From NCBI GenBank assembly GCA_902798815.1, contig CADBYH010000018.1, positions 1-32,562 on the forward strand: a stretch of DNA of 32,562 nt. The letters run 5' to 3'. The notes under the pieces are model-generated. The model made no database searches and was not told the origin of the DNA. It worked only from the letters and a program-made list of their open reading frames with translations. Made by a program: the position numbers and the translations under genes. The stretch is from an uncultured Erysipelotrichaceae bacterium. Lineage in GTDB: Bacteria > Bacillota_I > Bacilli_A > RF39 > UBA660. This document shows positions 21,937 through 30,999 of this stretch, in pieces (within the stretch, counting starts at the first letter, position 1; each line of letters begins with the position of its first letter).

Positions 21937-22822
21937 AATGTTAGGAAGAAGCATTAGAGATGCTTTTAAAAGTGTAATAAGAAATTTCAGTTTATCACTT
22001 GCCTCAATTTCTTGTATAACAATAACTTTAATAATTGTTGCAGTAGCAATAATAGCATCATTTAATGTTCAAAATTTTACTAAAGAAATAGAAAAAGATA
22101 TGACAATAGTTGTATTTTTAGATAATGATACAACTGAAAAAGAAGCAAAAGAAGTAGAAAGAAAAATAAAAAATACCGATAACGTTGCAAAATACACATT
22201 TCAAACAAAAACAGAAGTAAAACAAAAGATGCAACAAGAATCAGAGGTATTTAATACAGTTCTTGAAACATGGGATGATGAAGATAGCCCATTAAAAGAT
22301 ACATTCCAAGTAAAAGTAAAAGAAATCGAGAAAATATCAAATACAGCATCAAAAATAGAAAAATACAAACATGTAGCTGTAGTTAGATATGGAGAAGGAA
22401 TGGTAGATAAAATGGTAAGAGCATTTTCATCTATAGAAAAAATAACATATGGTATAGTAATTGCATTAGTTCTAGTAACAATATTCTTAATCATTAATAC
22501 AATTAAATTAACAATTTCTGCAAGAAGAAGAGAGATATCTATAATGAGACTTGTAGGAGCTAGTAATTTTACAATTAAAACGCCATTTATTATTGAAGGT
22601 ATGATATTAGGTATGTTTGGTGCTGTTGTACCTATTATTATCACAATGTATGGTTATACTGCATTTTACAATCATTTCAATGGATATTTATTCTCTGAAT
22701 TAATAAAACTAATAAAACCAGAACCATTTATTTATCAAGCATCTTTAGCAATACTTGGAATTGGTATGTTAGTTGGTATGATTGGTAGTGCAAGTGCAGT
22801 AAGGAAGTATTTAAAAGTATGA
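21923..22822 (+). CDS. ftsX: Cell-division protein FtsX
   Basis: A 299-residue permease-like protein with four membrane helices at about 22-45, 172-193, 222-245 and 275-293. An extracytoplasmic domain lies between helices one and two (about 46-170), where FtsX binds its hydrolase partner. The start overlaps ftsE by 14 bases, and the stop overlaps the M23 gene start as ATGA. This places FtsE, FtsX and the partner hydrolase under one transcript and coupled translation. Confidence 0.93.
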   Translation: MKLFRMLGRSIRDAFKSVIRNFSLSLASISCITITLIIVAVAIIASFNVQNFTKEIEKDMTIVVFLDNDTTEKEAKEVERKIKNTDNVAKYTFQTKTEVKQKMQQESEVFNTVLETWDDEDSPLKDTFQVKVKEIEKISNTASKIEKYKHVAVVRYGEGMVDKMVRAFSSIEKITYGIVIALVLVTIFLIINTIKLTISARRREISIMRLVGASNFTIKTPFIIEGMILGMFGAVVPIIITMYGYTAFYNHFNGYLFSELIKLIKPEPFIYQASLAILGIGMLVGMIGSASAVRKYLKV

Positions 22823-23973
22823 TGAAAAAAATATATAAAGTTATTACATTATTAATTATTACAATAGCTTTATTTCCATTAAATATCTTTGCAACAACAC
22901 TTCAAGAATTTGAAGATCAACTAACAAAATATCAAAATGAACTTGAAGATAAAAACAATCAAATATCAGTAAGTAAAAAAGAATTAGAAGAAATTCAAGC
23001 AAAAATGGCAGATATAGAAAAACAAATAAAAGAAGCAGAAGACGAAGTTGCAAGATTAGAAGAAGAGATTCAAAAAAACAACGAAGAAATAAAAAGAAAG
23101 AAAAATGAATCAAAAAAATTAATAGAAAACTACCAGATATCAAATGGAGAAAACATTTATCTTGAATATGCTTTTGGAGCAACAGATATTACAGATATGA
23201 TATATAGATTATCCATAGTAGAACAATTAACAGATTATAATAAAAAAGTAATGGATGATTTAAAAAGACTTATTAAAGAAAGCAAGGAAAAACAAAAAGA
23301 ATTAGAAGCAAAAGAAGCAGAATTAAAAAAATTAACTGAAGAATTACGTGTTCAAGCAGAAAAAGTTCAAGGAAACATAACAAGTGTAGAAGGACTTATT
23401 CCAAATATAAAAGGTCAATTATCATATTACAAAGAAAGAGTAGATTACTATAAAAGAGTTGGATGTAAACCAACAGATCAGATTGGAATTGACTGTGATA
23501 AACCACGAGCAACAGGTGGAGGCGGAGTTGTAGGAGCAAATGGATTTGTAACACCTCTAAACTACTATTCATACATTTCAACAGGTTATTATTGGAATGG
23601 TTCAAGTGGACACAAAGGAATTGACTATGCTGCAGGATGTGGAACACCAATAAAAGCAGTCGCAACAGGAAGAGTTTATTATGTTGGAAGTGGAAAAGAT
23701 ATCTATGGAGCAAAAATGGTTCTAATAGTTCATAACTATAATGGAAGATTAGTATTCTCACAATATGCTCACCTTTCAGGATACGCAGTAGGCTCAAATC
23801 AAGATGTATACGCAGGACAAATAATTGGATATGTAGGATCAACAGGATGGTCAACAGGATGTCACTTACACTTAGAAATATCTAATGATATTGGATGGGA
23901 TTATAATAAACCAGGAAATTATTACACATATATAAGACATATTGTAAATCCATTTAATTATGTACCAAGATAA
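22819..23973 (+). CDS. FtsEX-associated coiled-coil M23 peptidase (EnvC/PcsB-like)
   Basis: A 384-residue secreted wall hydrolase. A signal peptide covers about 1-25 (hydrophobic core ITLLIITIALFPLNIFA). Long coiled-coil segments at about 30-105 and 140-190 resemble the FtsX-binding hairpin of EnvC, PcsB and CwlO. A Gly-rich linker (230-240) leads to an M23/LytM metallopeptidase: zinc ligands His265, Asp269 (HKGID) and His351, and catalytic His318 (YAHLS) and His349 (HLHLE). All residues are kept, so unlike E. coli EnvC it should itself cut peptide cross-links; streptococcal PcsB uses CHAP and Bacillus CwlO uses NlpC/P60 instead. It is coupled to ftsX by an ATGA overlap. Confidence 0.92.
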   Translation: MMKKIYKVITLLIITIALFPLNIFATTLQEFEDQLTKYQNELEDKNNQISVSKKELEEIQAKMADIEKQIKEAEDEVARLEEEIQKNNEEIKRKKNESKKLIENYQISNGENIYLEYAFGATDITDMIYRLSIVEQLTDYNKKVMDDLKRLIKESKEKQKELEAKEAELKKLTEELRVQAEKVQGNITSVEGLIPNIKGQLSYYKERVDYYKRVGCKPTDQIGIDCDKPRATGGGGVVGANGFVTPLNYYSYISTGYYWNGSSGHKGIDYAAGCGTPIKAVATGRVYYVGSGKDIYGAKMVLIVHNYNGRLVFSQYAHLSGYAVGSNQDVYAGQIIGYVGSTGWSTGCHLHLEISNDIGWDYNKPGNYYTYIRHIVNPFNYVPR

Positions 23974-24003
23974 AAAAGCATTTAGAAAACTAAATGCTTT
24001 TTA
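23973..24003 (+). terminator. Intrinsic terminator of the ftsEX operon
   Basis: AAAAGCATTTAG / CTAAATGCTTTT twelve-pair stem, AAAA loop, T run. A TATAAT (24007-24012) for the next gene follows at once. Confidence 0.85.
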
Positions 24004-24038
24004 TTGTATAATATTAATATATAGAAAGGATTAATAAT

Positions 24039-24815
24039 ATGATAGATTTAAAAAAAGCAAGAAAGTATTTTAAAGAATATACAGATAGTTTTAAAAATCA
24101 AGATCTAAAAGGATTTAATCTGAAAATAACACATACTTATCAAGTTATTAATAACATAAAGATAATATCAAAAAACTTAAATTTATCAAAAGAAGACCAA
24201 CAACTAGCCGAATTAATTGCACTATTACATGACATTGGTAGATTTAATGAATTAGTAATTACAAAAAAATTTGACAATAATAATTTTAATCATGCACTAT
24301 ATGGAAGTAATTTATTATTTGAAGATAAACTAATAAGAAATTTTATAGAAGATAACAAATACGATTATATAATAAAGTTTGCTATAGAAAATCATAATAA
24401 ACTAGCAATAGAAAAGACAAGTAATGAGAAAGAACTACTATTTGCCAAATTAATAAGAGATGCTGATAAAATAGATATTTATAGAGTAAATAAAGAATTA
24501 CCATTAAATGAAATATATCCAGAAATTATAGATAGTAATAAAGATATAGAAGATTCATATATTTCTGATGAAGTATATAATAGTATTAGAAATAGAAAAT
24601 GTGTTGTTACTAGTGATAGGAAATATCCTCTTGACTACTTATTATGTTGTTTAGCATTTATATTTGATATTAATTACACTGAGACTATTAATATTATAAA
24701 AGACCATAATTTTATTAATGAATTAATAGATAGATTTAATTATACTAATGAAGAGACAAAGAATAAAATGAAAGAGATTAAAACAATATTCAATAAATAT
24801 TTAGAATTAAAATAA
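24039..24815 (+). CDS. HD domain phosphohydrolase
   Basis: A 258-residue protein with an HD metal-dependent phosphohydrolase domain: His32 (THTYQV), His64-Asp65 (LLHDIGRF), His85 (NHALYGS), His119 and the Asp141/Asp143 pair (IRDADKIDI). This layout fits HD proteins acting on nucleotides or phosphate esters; the substrate cannot be assigned. AAAGGA lies upstream of the ATG. It is a monocistronic unit between the ftsEX terminator and the lysine riboswitch promoter, which begins right after its stop codon. Confidence 0.85.
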   Translation: MIDLKKARKYFKEYTDSFKNQDLKGFNLKITHTYQVINNIKIISKNLNLSKEDQQLAELIALLHDIGRFNELVITKKFDNNNFNHALYGSNLLFEDKLIRNFIEDNKYDYIIKFAIENHNKLAIEKTSNEKELLFAKLIRDADKIDIYRVNKELPLNEIYPEIIDSNKDIEDSYISDEVYNSIRNRKCVVTSDRKYPLDYLLCCLAFIFDINYTETINIIKDHNFINELIDRFNYTNEETKNKMKEIKTIFNKYLELK

Positions 24816-24816
24816 T

Positions 24817-24845
24817 TTGACAAAAGAAAATAAATATGTTATTTT
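24817..24845 (+). promoter_or_regulatory. Promoter of the lysine riboswitch-dapA transcript
   Basis: TTGACA (24817-24822), a 17-base spacer, TATTTT (24840-24845). Starts one base after the HD gene's stop codon. Confidence 0.75.
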
Positions 24846-24861
24846 CATTTTGCACGTATTT

Positions 24862-25098
24862 GTGTAGAGGTCGCAATTAAAATAAGTATAATTCATGATA
24901 ACTTGAATTAAATGATTGAATTAGAAAGGGTTAATTGCCGAAGGAATTAATATTTCAAGATGTTAATATCCTGGGTATATAGTTAATAACTATATAACTG
25001 TCATCGTAAGATGGAGAGCTACAAAATACATATTTAATAATAGATATGTAAATAAGTATGAAAAAGGCTCTCCCTTAATAATATAGAATTAGGAGGGA
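24862..25098 (+). promoter_or_regulatory. Lysine riboswitch (L-box) upstream of dapA
   Basis: Conserved L-box pieces appear in order: GTAGAGGTCGC (24864-24874), GCCGAAGG in the middle, CTGGG...ACTGTCATC and GATGGAGAGCTAC (25010-25022), whose CTAC closes P1 with GTAG. The switch logic is readable. GGAGAGCT (25013-25020) can pair with GGCTCTCC (25066-25073), which would free the AGGAGGG ribosome site. With lysine bound, P1 holds GGAGAGC, so TCCC/TTAAT (25071-25079) can pair with ATTAGG and GGGA (25088-25098). That hides the ribosome site and is followed by seven T (25099-25105). Lysine should thus turn dapA off by translation block, termination or both. Confidence 0.85.
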
Positions 25099-25105
25099 TT
25101 TTTTT

Positions 25106-26005
25106 ATGTCTATATTTAAGGGATCAGGTGTTGCTTTAGTGACACCATTTATAAGAACAAGAAGAGGAAAAATAGTAGTAGATTACGAAAATCTACAAAA
25201 GCTAGTAGAATATCACATTGCTAATAATACAGATAGTATTATAATATGTGGTACTACTGGGGAATCATCAACACTTTCAGATAAGGAACACTTAAATACA
25301 ATAAGAAAATGTGTTGATTATGCAAAAGGAAGAATACCAGTAATTGCGGGAACAGGTTCAAATGAAACCCCTCATGCAGTTAAACTATGTACAAAAGCTG
25401 CAGAATATGGAGCAGATGGATTATTATGTGTAACTCCATATTATAATAAGACCAATCAAGAGGGGTTAAAACTATACTATAAAAGAATTGCAGATGCAGT
25501 AAATGTACCAATAATTATGTATAATGTTCCAAGTAGAACAGGATTAAACATAAAACCAGAAACAGCAATTGCCATAGGAAAAGAAAATGAAAATGTAGTT
25601 GCTATAAAAGAAGCATCAGGTAATTTAGAACAAGTTAGAGAAATAGCTAAAAGTAATACACTTGATATATATTCAGGTAATGATGATCAAATCTATGATG
25701 TATTAAAAGAAGGTGGAATAGGAGTAATATCTGTACTTGCAAATATTTTTCCACAAGAAACACATGATATAGTTTATGAATATTTAAATGGAAGAAAAGA
25801 AGTATCTTATAGATTGCAACAAGAATCACTTGATGTAATTAATGCACTATTTAGTGATGTTAATCCAATTCCAGTAAAAAAAGCAGTAGAATTAGAAGGA
25901 ATGTGTTCAGGAATAATAAAAGAACCATTAATAGAATTAGATAAAGAAAAAACAAAACAACTAGTTAAAGCAATAGATGCATTTAGAAATAGAAAAACAG
26001 TATAA
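25106..26005 (+). CDS. dapA: 4-hydroxy-tetrahydrodipicolinate synthase
   Basis: A 299-residue TIM-barrel aldolase that condenses pyruvate with aspartate semialdehyde, the first committed step to lysine and diaminopimelate. The Schiff-base lysine is Lys168 in VVAIKEASG. The substrate-binding CGTTGES has Thr50/Thr51, the catalytic tyrosine is in IMYNVPSRTG (Tyr139), and Arg144 should bind the semialdehyde carboxylate. It is controlled by the lysine riboswitch immediately upstream, the ribosome site being part of the switch. The rest of the pathway is not in the window; the next gene follows after 21 bases and shares the transcript. Confidence 0.95.
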   Translation: MSIFKGSGVALVTPFIRTRRGKIVVDYENLQKLVEYHIANNTDSIIICGTTGESSTLSDKEHLNTIRKCVDYAKGRIPVIAGTGSNETPHAVKLCTKAAEYGADGLLCVTPYYNKTNQEGLKLYYKRIADAVNVPIIMYNVPSRTGLNIKPETAIAIGKENENVVAIKEASGNLEQVREIAKSNTLDIYSGNDDQIYDVLKEGGIGVISVLANIFPQETHDIVYEYLNGRKEVSYRLQQESLDVINALFSDVNPIPVKKAVELEGMCSGIIKEPLIELDKEKTKQLVKAIDAFRNRKTV

Positions 26006-26026
26006 AAATCATAAAGGGAGATACCT

Positions 26027-26956
26027 ATGTCTAAACAAGAAAGTTATATTGAAAAATTATATAATTCAATTGAAAAAATGTCTTCATATAAAGATACTAT
26101 AAGTAAAAATCCAGAAAACATAAAAGAAATCATAGAACTATATAAATACGTAAAAAAATCATTAGATTTATTTTATAAAGATGGAGAAATAATATCTAAA
26201 TATGGAATGGTTCTCGCAATTATAATGTCTTGTGAAGCAAAATTACCAAAAAGATTCATTATAGAATCAAATCCAAAATTTAATTACTATAAAGATGATA
26301 GGATAAATAAACCTATTCAAGATGAAGAATTACTTGATAAATTAGTGTTAAAAACAAGAAAAGAGTTGTTAAACTTTTATTCATTAGATAATCCAAATGA
26401 CGTGATTAAAAAAATATGTTTTACAAATAACTGTTATGATGCAAGTACAATCTTTAAAGCAGTATGTGATGATAATGATATAAAATCATATATGATTGAA
26501 TTAAATCCAGGTTATTCAAATAGAGAGAATTTATGTAACGGAAATTGTTTTCATTATTTTAATATTGTCTATCATAATAAAAAATACTTCTTAGTCGATT
26601 GTACATACAGACAATTCTTTAAAATAAAAGGTAATTTTTTAGAAAAAATAGGTATCTTAAATATCCAAGGATGTCTTCCAGGAACATTCATGTTAATGGA
26701 TGAAGAAAGAAAAAAAGTAGCACAAAAAATATTAAAAGATGGATGGATAGAATTAGATGATAATGTATTAAAACACTATTTAGATGGATTTACTATCTCA
26801 TATAGAAATGGACTATATTATGAAAAAACAAACGACTATTCATATACAACAGAATATACAACAGATGATTATATAAGATTTTTAAAAGGAGAAGATAATC
26901 AAATAAATCATGAAGGCAAAGAAGTTTTAGGTTATCAGAAAAGACCATCTAAATAA
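26027..26956 (+). CDS. Unrecognised protein with a papain/transglutaminase-like Cys-His-Asp pattern
   Basis: A 309-residue soluble protein with no signal peptide or membrane helix. The N-terminal 125 residues are helical. Then NNCYDASTIF (Cys136), CFHYFNIVYHNKKYFLVDCTYRQFF (His176, Asp191) form the order and spacing of a transglutaminase/papain-like fold, in which Cys, His and Asp make the catalytic triad. The HxxN...LxDxTxRQF block is the most telling. Several extra cysteines (131, 147, 170, 174, 192) cluster around it. AAAGGGAG lies upstream; it is co-transcribed with dapA and therefore probably under lysine control. Substrate unknown; assignment to a catalytic class is inference. Confidence 0.65.
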   Translation: MSKQESYIEKLYNSIEKMSSYKDTISKNPENIKEIIELYKYVKKSLDLFYKDGEIISKYGMVLAIIMSCEAKLPKRFIIESNPKFNYYKDDRINKPIQDEELLDKLVLKTRKELLNFYSLDNPNDVIKKICFTNNCYDASTIFKAVCDDNDIKSYMIELNPGYSNRENLCNGNCFHYFNIVYHNKKYFLVDCTYRQFFKIKGNFLEKIGILNIQGCLPGTFMLMDEERKKVAQKILKDGWIELDDNVLKHYLDGFTISYRNGLYYEKTNDYSYTTEYTTDDYIRFLKGEDNQINHEGKEVLGYQKRPSK

Positions 26957-26969
26957 ATACTCTCATCAC

Positions 26970-26995
26970 AAAGACTTGATATGAAAGTCTTTTTT
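26970..26995 (+). terminator. Intrinsic terminator of the dapA operon
   Basis: AAAGACTT (26970-26977) / AAGTCTTT (26985-26992) and a T run. Confidence 0.8.
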
Positions 26996-27024
26996 AATTA
27001 TATTTTATTCAAGGAGTGTTATAT

Positions 27025-27538
27025 ATGAAAATAAAAAAAGAACTTCAAGACTTTAAAAAGTATCTAAGTAATAATAAGGCATGTATCATTTTTTTATTTT
27101 TAATATGTTCTGTTATATATTCAATCCGACTTTTCTACATAAATACAAGCATAGATTCAGAAAAAATAATTAATAATTATAATGAATTTAAAATAGATTG
27201 GAATTCTTTAGGAAGATAGAGTCTATATATTAACAATTATCTTTTTTACTACATCATATAAATTATTTTCATATATAATAACAAAAATAATATCTCCAAA
27301 GAAAAATGATAAATTCCTAGTATTATTAGGATCATCATTCTTCTCCTGGGATGAAACAGAACCAACAGCTTCTAATAATAGAATATGTGGATTTTCAAAA
27401 ACACTAGGACTTGATTATAAATGTACTTCTATAGAAAACTATCAAAAAGCATTGGAAGACTCTAAAGATATAAAACCATACCCATCAAGTGCTTATATTA
27501 AAGGAAAAGAAGATTATATTGTTGTAAGATTAAAATAA
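27025..27538 (+). pseudogene. Frameshifted membrane protein gene
   Basis: Frame one (27025-27219, AAGGAG upstream) gives 64 residues with one helix (about 22-42) and stops at TAG 27217-27219. The +1 frame is then open from 27212 to TAA 27536-27538 with no start codon of its own. It encodes a second helix (LTIIFFTTSYKLFSYIITKII) and a 70-residue soluble tail ending in YIKGKEDYIVVRLK. Joining them near 27214-27220 gives one smooth protein of about 170 residues, which argues for a single-base frameshift in a once-intact gene. Family not recognised. A real mutation, a sequencing error or, less likely, programmed slippage at AGA TAG A would all fit. Confidence 0.65.
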
Positions 27539-27566
27539 AAAAGAATCAAAAACTGATTCTTTTTTT
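27537..27566 (+). terminator. Intrinsic terminator
   Basis: AAAAAAGAATCA (27537-27548) / TGATTCTTTTTT (27554-27565). Overlaps the preceding stop codon; the next promoter starts three bases later. Confidence 0.8.
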
Positions 27567-27568
27567 AA

Positions 27569-27597
27569 TTGACATTTATAATTATGAAATATATAAT
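27569..27597 (+). promoter_or_regulatory. Perfect consensus sigma-A promoter
   Basis: TTGACA (27569-27574), exactly 17 bases, TATAAT (27592-27597). The only full consensus promoter seen in the window. Confidence 0.85.
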
Positions 27598-27631
27598 ACA
27601 AACCAAAATTAAACAGAAGGGGGATCTGTTT

Positions 27632-28945
27632 ATGGAATTAGATGAGTCTGTAAGAATTGCTTATGAAGCAAAAGAATATAGCAAAGTAATTATCTTAGTA
27701 GAGGATAATATAAAAAAGACAAGAACAAGATTAAATGAGCATACATTACAATATTATCTAAAAAGTTTATCATTTTATGGAATATATGATAAGGCATTAA
27801 AATACCTAAGACAAAAAGCATCTAAGAATTATAGATTAACAAAAGATAAATATAAAAACATTGAATTAATAAAAGAAGAATTATCAAAAGGAACAATTTC
27901 AGAAAGCATATTATTTGATTATTTTATATTCTTAATAAAAACAGGAGAATTTGAGAATGCCTATAAAGTATTAAATAGTATAACAAAATTATATTCTAAG
28001 TATGTTGATAATTTTTTATTAGTAATATTATTATTAAGATGCGAAAAGATAAAAGAAGCACAAGAAATAATTGAAAGTGCTGATTTTAATGGAAATCAAT
28101 TATTAAAAATAGGAGTAACTTATTTCACAACAGGACAATATGAATTATCAAAAGAAATGTTAGAAAAAGCAAGAAAAAAGAGATTTTCAAAACACTACTA
28201 TGACACATATGAAAAAATATATGATATTATTGATAAACATCAACATACAGGAAAATATATATCAATGAATTATGAATACTTTAAGAAAAATCACGAATTA
28301 CGTGGTGGAGATATTATTTTTGTATCTGATGTAGATGAGCATTATAAAAGTATTGATCAATATGCCTTAAACAGAACATATATGATATGGAAAATAGAAA
28401 AAGATATTATTTATGCATTCCCAGTAACAACAAAAATACCTAAAGATATTAGAAGATTTAAGATATTTAGACAGAATTATCTAAATTTTGATTCAGATAG
28501 AGTTGTAAAAGATGATTTAGTAATGATAAATAAAAGAAATGTCCAAAAGGTACAAGAAAGACTAACTGAAGAAGATTATATGAGCGTATTAGGTAATATA
28601 TATTCAGGAATAATAGTTAGTGGAAATAATGAAAAGAAACAAGAAATCAATTTATTTATGAAAGAAATATATGATAGTTTTCATATAGAAAACAATTCTA
28701 TAATAGTTGCATATGATAGAAAGACAAAAAAAGCAAAAAACTATTTAGTTGTAGATGATGATGAGGATTATATCTATGGTGTAGAAGTTTTTGTTGAAAG
28801 AAATAAATGCTCACCATTAAATTATAAAATAATAAAAATTGCCAAAAAAGAGGAATTATTAAGAGTTAATTCAAGCATAAAATTACCAGAAAAGAATCTT
28901 AATGAAATTGAATTATATGTTAAACCAAAGGTTAAAAAGAAATAA
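27632..28945 (+). CDS. TPR-like protein with a PemK/MazF-like C-terminal domain
   Basis: A 437-residue soluble protein. Residues 1-205 are helical repeats of TPR/SEL1 style (for example FIFLIKTGEFENAYKVLNSI and TYFTTGQYELSKEMLEKARKK). Residues about 215-345 contain LRGGDIIFVSDVDEHY...NRTYMIWKIEKDIIYAFPVTTK...FKIFRQNYL, which follows the beta-strand plan of PemK/MazF-type proteins (RGDIIxV, R-x-x-V/I, hPhTxK). The remaining 90 residues look like a second beta-rich domain. MazF proteins are RNases, but the key residues cannot be confirmed here and no antitoxin gene is adjacent, so it may be a non-toxic structural relative. The ATG at 27632 has AAGGGGG seven bases upstream; a longer frame overlaps the promoter. 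Confidence 0.65.
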   Translation: MELDESVRIAYEAKEYSKVIILVEDNIKKTRTRLNEHTLQYYLKSLSFYGIYDKALKYLRQKASKNYRLTKDKYKNIELIKEELSKGTISESILFDYFIFLIKTGEFENAYKVLNSITKLYSKYVDNFLLVILLLRCEKIKEAQEIIESADFNGNQLLKIGVTYFTTGQYELSKEMLEKARKKRFSKHYYDTYEKIYDIIDKHQHTGKYISMNYEYFKKNHELRGGDIIFVSDVDEHYKSIDQYALNRTYMIWKIEKDIIYAFPVTTKIPKDIRRFKIFRQNYLNFDSDRVVKDDLVMINKRNVQKVQERLTEEDYMSVLGNIYSGIIVSGNNEKKQEINLFMKEIYDSFHIENNSIIVAYDRKTKKAKNYLVVDDDEDYIYGVEVFVERNKCSPLNYKIIKIAKKEELLRVNSSIKLPEKNLNEIELYVKPKVKKK

Positions 28946-28947
28946 TA

Positions 28948-28974
28948 ACAAGGATTATTTGAATCCTTGTTTTA
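28948..28974 (+). terminator. Intrinsic terminator
   Basis: ACAAGGATT / AATCCTTGT with an ATTTG loop, followed by T residues. Confidence 0.8.
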
Positions 28975-29039
28975 TATTGTAATAAATGTTAGAATATATT
29001 GTGTTTGAAAAGGATATATATATTTGAAAGGAGGTAACT

Positions 29040-30989
29040 ATGTTTGAATTAGTATCAAATTATAAGCCATCAGGAGATCAACCTAATGCTATAAAAGAAC
29101 TAGTAGAAGGATTAAATGAGGGAAAAAAAGAACAGGTCTTACTAGGTGCAACAGGAACAGGTAAAACCTTTACTATTGCAAATGTAATTAAAGAAGTTAA
29201 TAAACCAACACTTGTACTTGCTCATAATAAAACATTAGCAGGACAACTTTATTCAGAGTTAAAAGAACTATTTCCAAATAATAAGGTAGTATATTTTGTA
29301 TCATATTATGATTATTATCAACCGGAAGCATATGTTCCATCAACAGATACTTATATTGAAAAAGATTCATCAATTAATGAAGAAATAGATGAATTGCGTC
29401 ATGCTGCAACTTCAGCACTTATAAGTAGAAGAGATGTAATAGTAGTTGCCTCAGTATCATGTATATATGGAATTGGAGAAGTAGAAGAATATAAAAACAA
29501 AATGCTAACACTTTCAACAAATGAAAAAGTTGAAAGAGACGAAGTACTAAGAAAATTAGTAGATATGCTATATGAAAGAAACGAATTAGATTTTAAAAGA
29601 GGAACATTTAGAGTAAAAGGTGATGTTTTAGAAATAATACCCGCTAATCAAAACACTGAAGGATATAGAATAGAATTTTTTGATGATGAAATAGATAGAA
29701 TATCAGAAATAGATACTTTAACAGGAAGAGTGTTAAGTAATAAAAAGAATATATCAATTTTTCCGGCAAGTCATTTCGTAGTAAGTGATGAAAAATTAAA
29801 GCAAGCAATAGAAAGAATTAAAGTAGAATTAAAAGACCGTTTAGAAGAATTAAAATCTCAAAATAAACTACTTGCTGCAGAAAGATTAGAACAAAGAACT
29901 AATTATGATATAGAAATGCTTGAAGAAACAGGTTTCTGCTCAGGAATAGAAAATTATTCTGCTCCTATGGCAGGAAGAAAAAAAGGAGAAACCCCAACAA
30001 CTTTAATGGATTTCTTTCCAGATGATTATCTATTAGTAGTAGATGAATCACATGTAACTCTTCCACAAGTAAGAGGTATGTACAACGGAGATAGAGCAAG
30101 AAAATTAAACCTAGTTGATTATGGTTTTAGATTACCAAGTGCTCTAGATAATAGACCATTAAAATATGAAGAATTTGAAAAAAAGATAAATCAAGTAATA
30201 TATATTTCTGCAACTCCAGGGGATTTAGAATTAGAACATACAAAAGGAAAATATGTAGAGCAGATAATAAGGCCAACAGGTCTATTAGATCCTACTATTG
30301 AAGTTAGAAAAACAGAAGGACAAATTGATGATTTAGTAGGAGAAATAAATAAAAGAATAGAAAAAGATGAAAGAGTTTTAATCACAACACTTACTATAAG
30401 AATGGCAGAAGAATTAACAAATTATTTAAAAGAGTTAGACATTAAAGTTGCCTATCTTCATAGTGAAGTAAAAACTTTAGAAAGAATGCAAATAATTCAT
30501 GATGTAAGAGCAAAGAAATATGATGTATTAGTAGGAATAAACCTTTTAAGGGAAGGATTAGATATTCCAGAAGTAAGTTTAATAGCTATATTAGATGCAG
30601 ATAAAGAAGGTTTCTTAAGAAGTACAAGAAGTTTAATTCAAACAATAGGAAGATGTGCAAGAAATGCTAATGGACATGTAATTCTATATGGAGATAATAT
30701 GACTGATTCAATGAAAGCAGCAATAGAGGAAACAACCAGAAGAAGAGAAATTCAAGAATCATATAACAAGAAAAATAATATTACACCAAAAACAATAAAA
30801 AAAGAAATAAGAGATGTAATAAGTAACATTGATGAAAAAACAAAAGATAAACCAAAGAAAATGTCTAAGAAAGAAAAAGAATTAACATTAGAGAGAATAG
30901 AAACAGAAATGAGAGAAGCAGCAAAGAATCTTGATTTTGAAAGAGCAATGGAACTAAGAGATATATTATTTGAAATAAAAAGTCAGTAA
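29040..30989 (+). CDS. uvrB: Excinuclease ABC subunit B
   Basis: A 649-residue damage-verifying helicase of nucleotide excision repair, close to the usual UvrB length. Walker A is GATGTGKT (36-43), the beta-hairpin that clamps DNA is [12 protein letters not shown] at about 90-101, and the DEAD-type motif is VVDESH. The helicase C-terminal half has [28 protein letters not shown] and QTIGRCARN, and the C-terminal UVR motif that binds UvrC is [26 protein letters not shown] strong AAAGGAGGTAACT site precedes the ATG. uvrA is not in the window. The next two genes follow closely and probably share the transcript. Confidence 0.96.
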   Translation: MFELVSNYKPSGDQPNAIKELVEGLNEGKKEQVLLGATGTGKTFTIANVIKEVNKPTLVLAHNKTLAGQLYSELKELFPNNKVVYFVSYYDYYQPEAYVPSTDTYIEKDSSINEEIDELRHAATSALISRRDVIVVASVSCIYGIGEVEEYKNKMLTLSTNEKVERDEVLRKLVDMLYERNELDFKRGTFRVKGDVLEIIPANQNTEGYRIEFFDDEIDRISEIDTLTGRVLSNKKNISIFPASHFVVSDEKLKQAIERIKVELKDRLEELKSQNKLLAAERLEQRTNYDIEMLEETGFCSGIENYSAPMAGRKKGETPTTLMDFFPDDYLLVVDESHVTLPQVRGMYNGDRARKLNLVDYGFRLPSALDNRPLKYEEFEKKINQVIYISATPGDLELEHTKGKYVEQIIRPTGLLDPTIEVRKTEGQIDDLVGEINKRIEKDERVLITTLTIRMAEELTNYLKELDIKVAYLHSEVKTLERMQIIHDVRAKKYDVLVGINLLREGLDIPEVSLIAILDADKEGFLRSTRSLIQTIGRCARNANGHVILYGDNMTDSMKAAIEETTRRREIQESYNKKNNITPKTIKKEIRDVISNIDEKTKDKPKKMSKKEKELTLERIETEMREAAKNLDFERAMELRDILFEIKSQ

Positions 30990-30999
30990 GGAGAAAAAC

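Noticed and set aside
22859-23854. Long minus-strand frames opposite the M23 gene (107 and 152 residues)
   Set aside because: Leu/His/Phe-rich composition typical of reading AT-rich coding DNA backwards; no ribosome site or domain.
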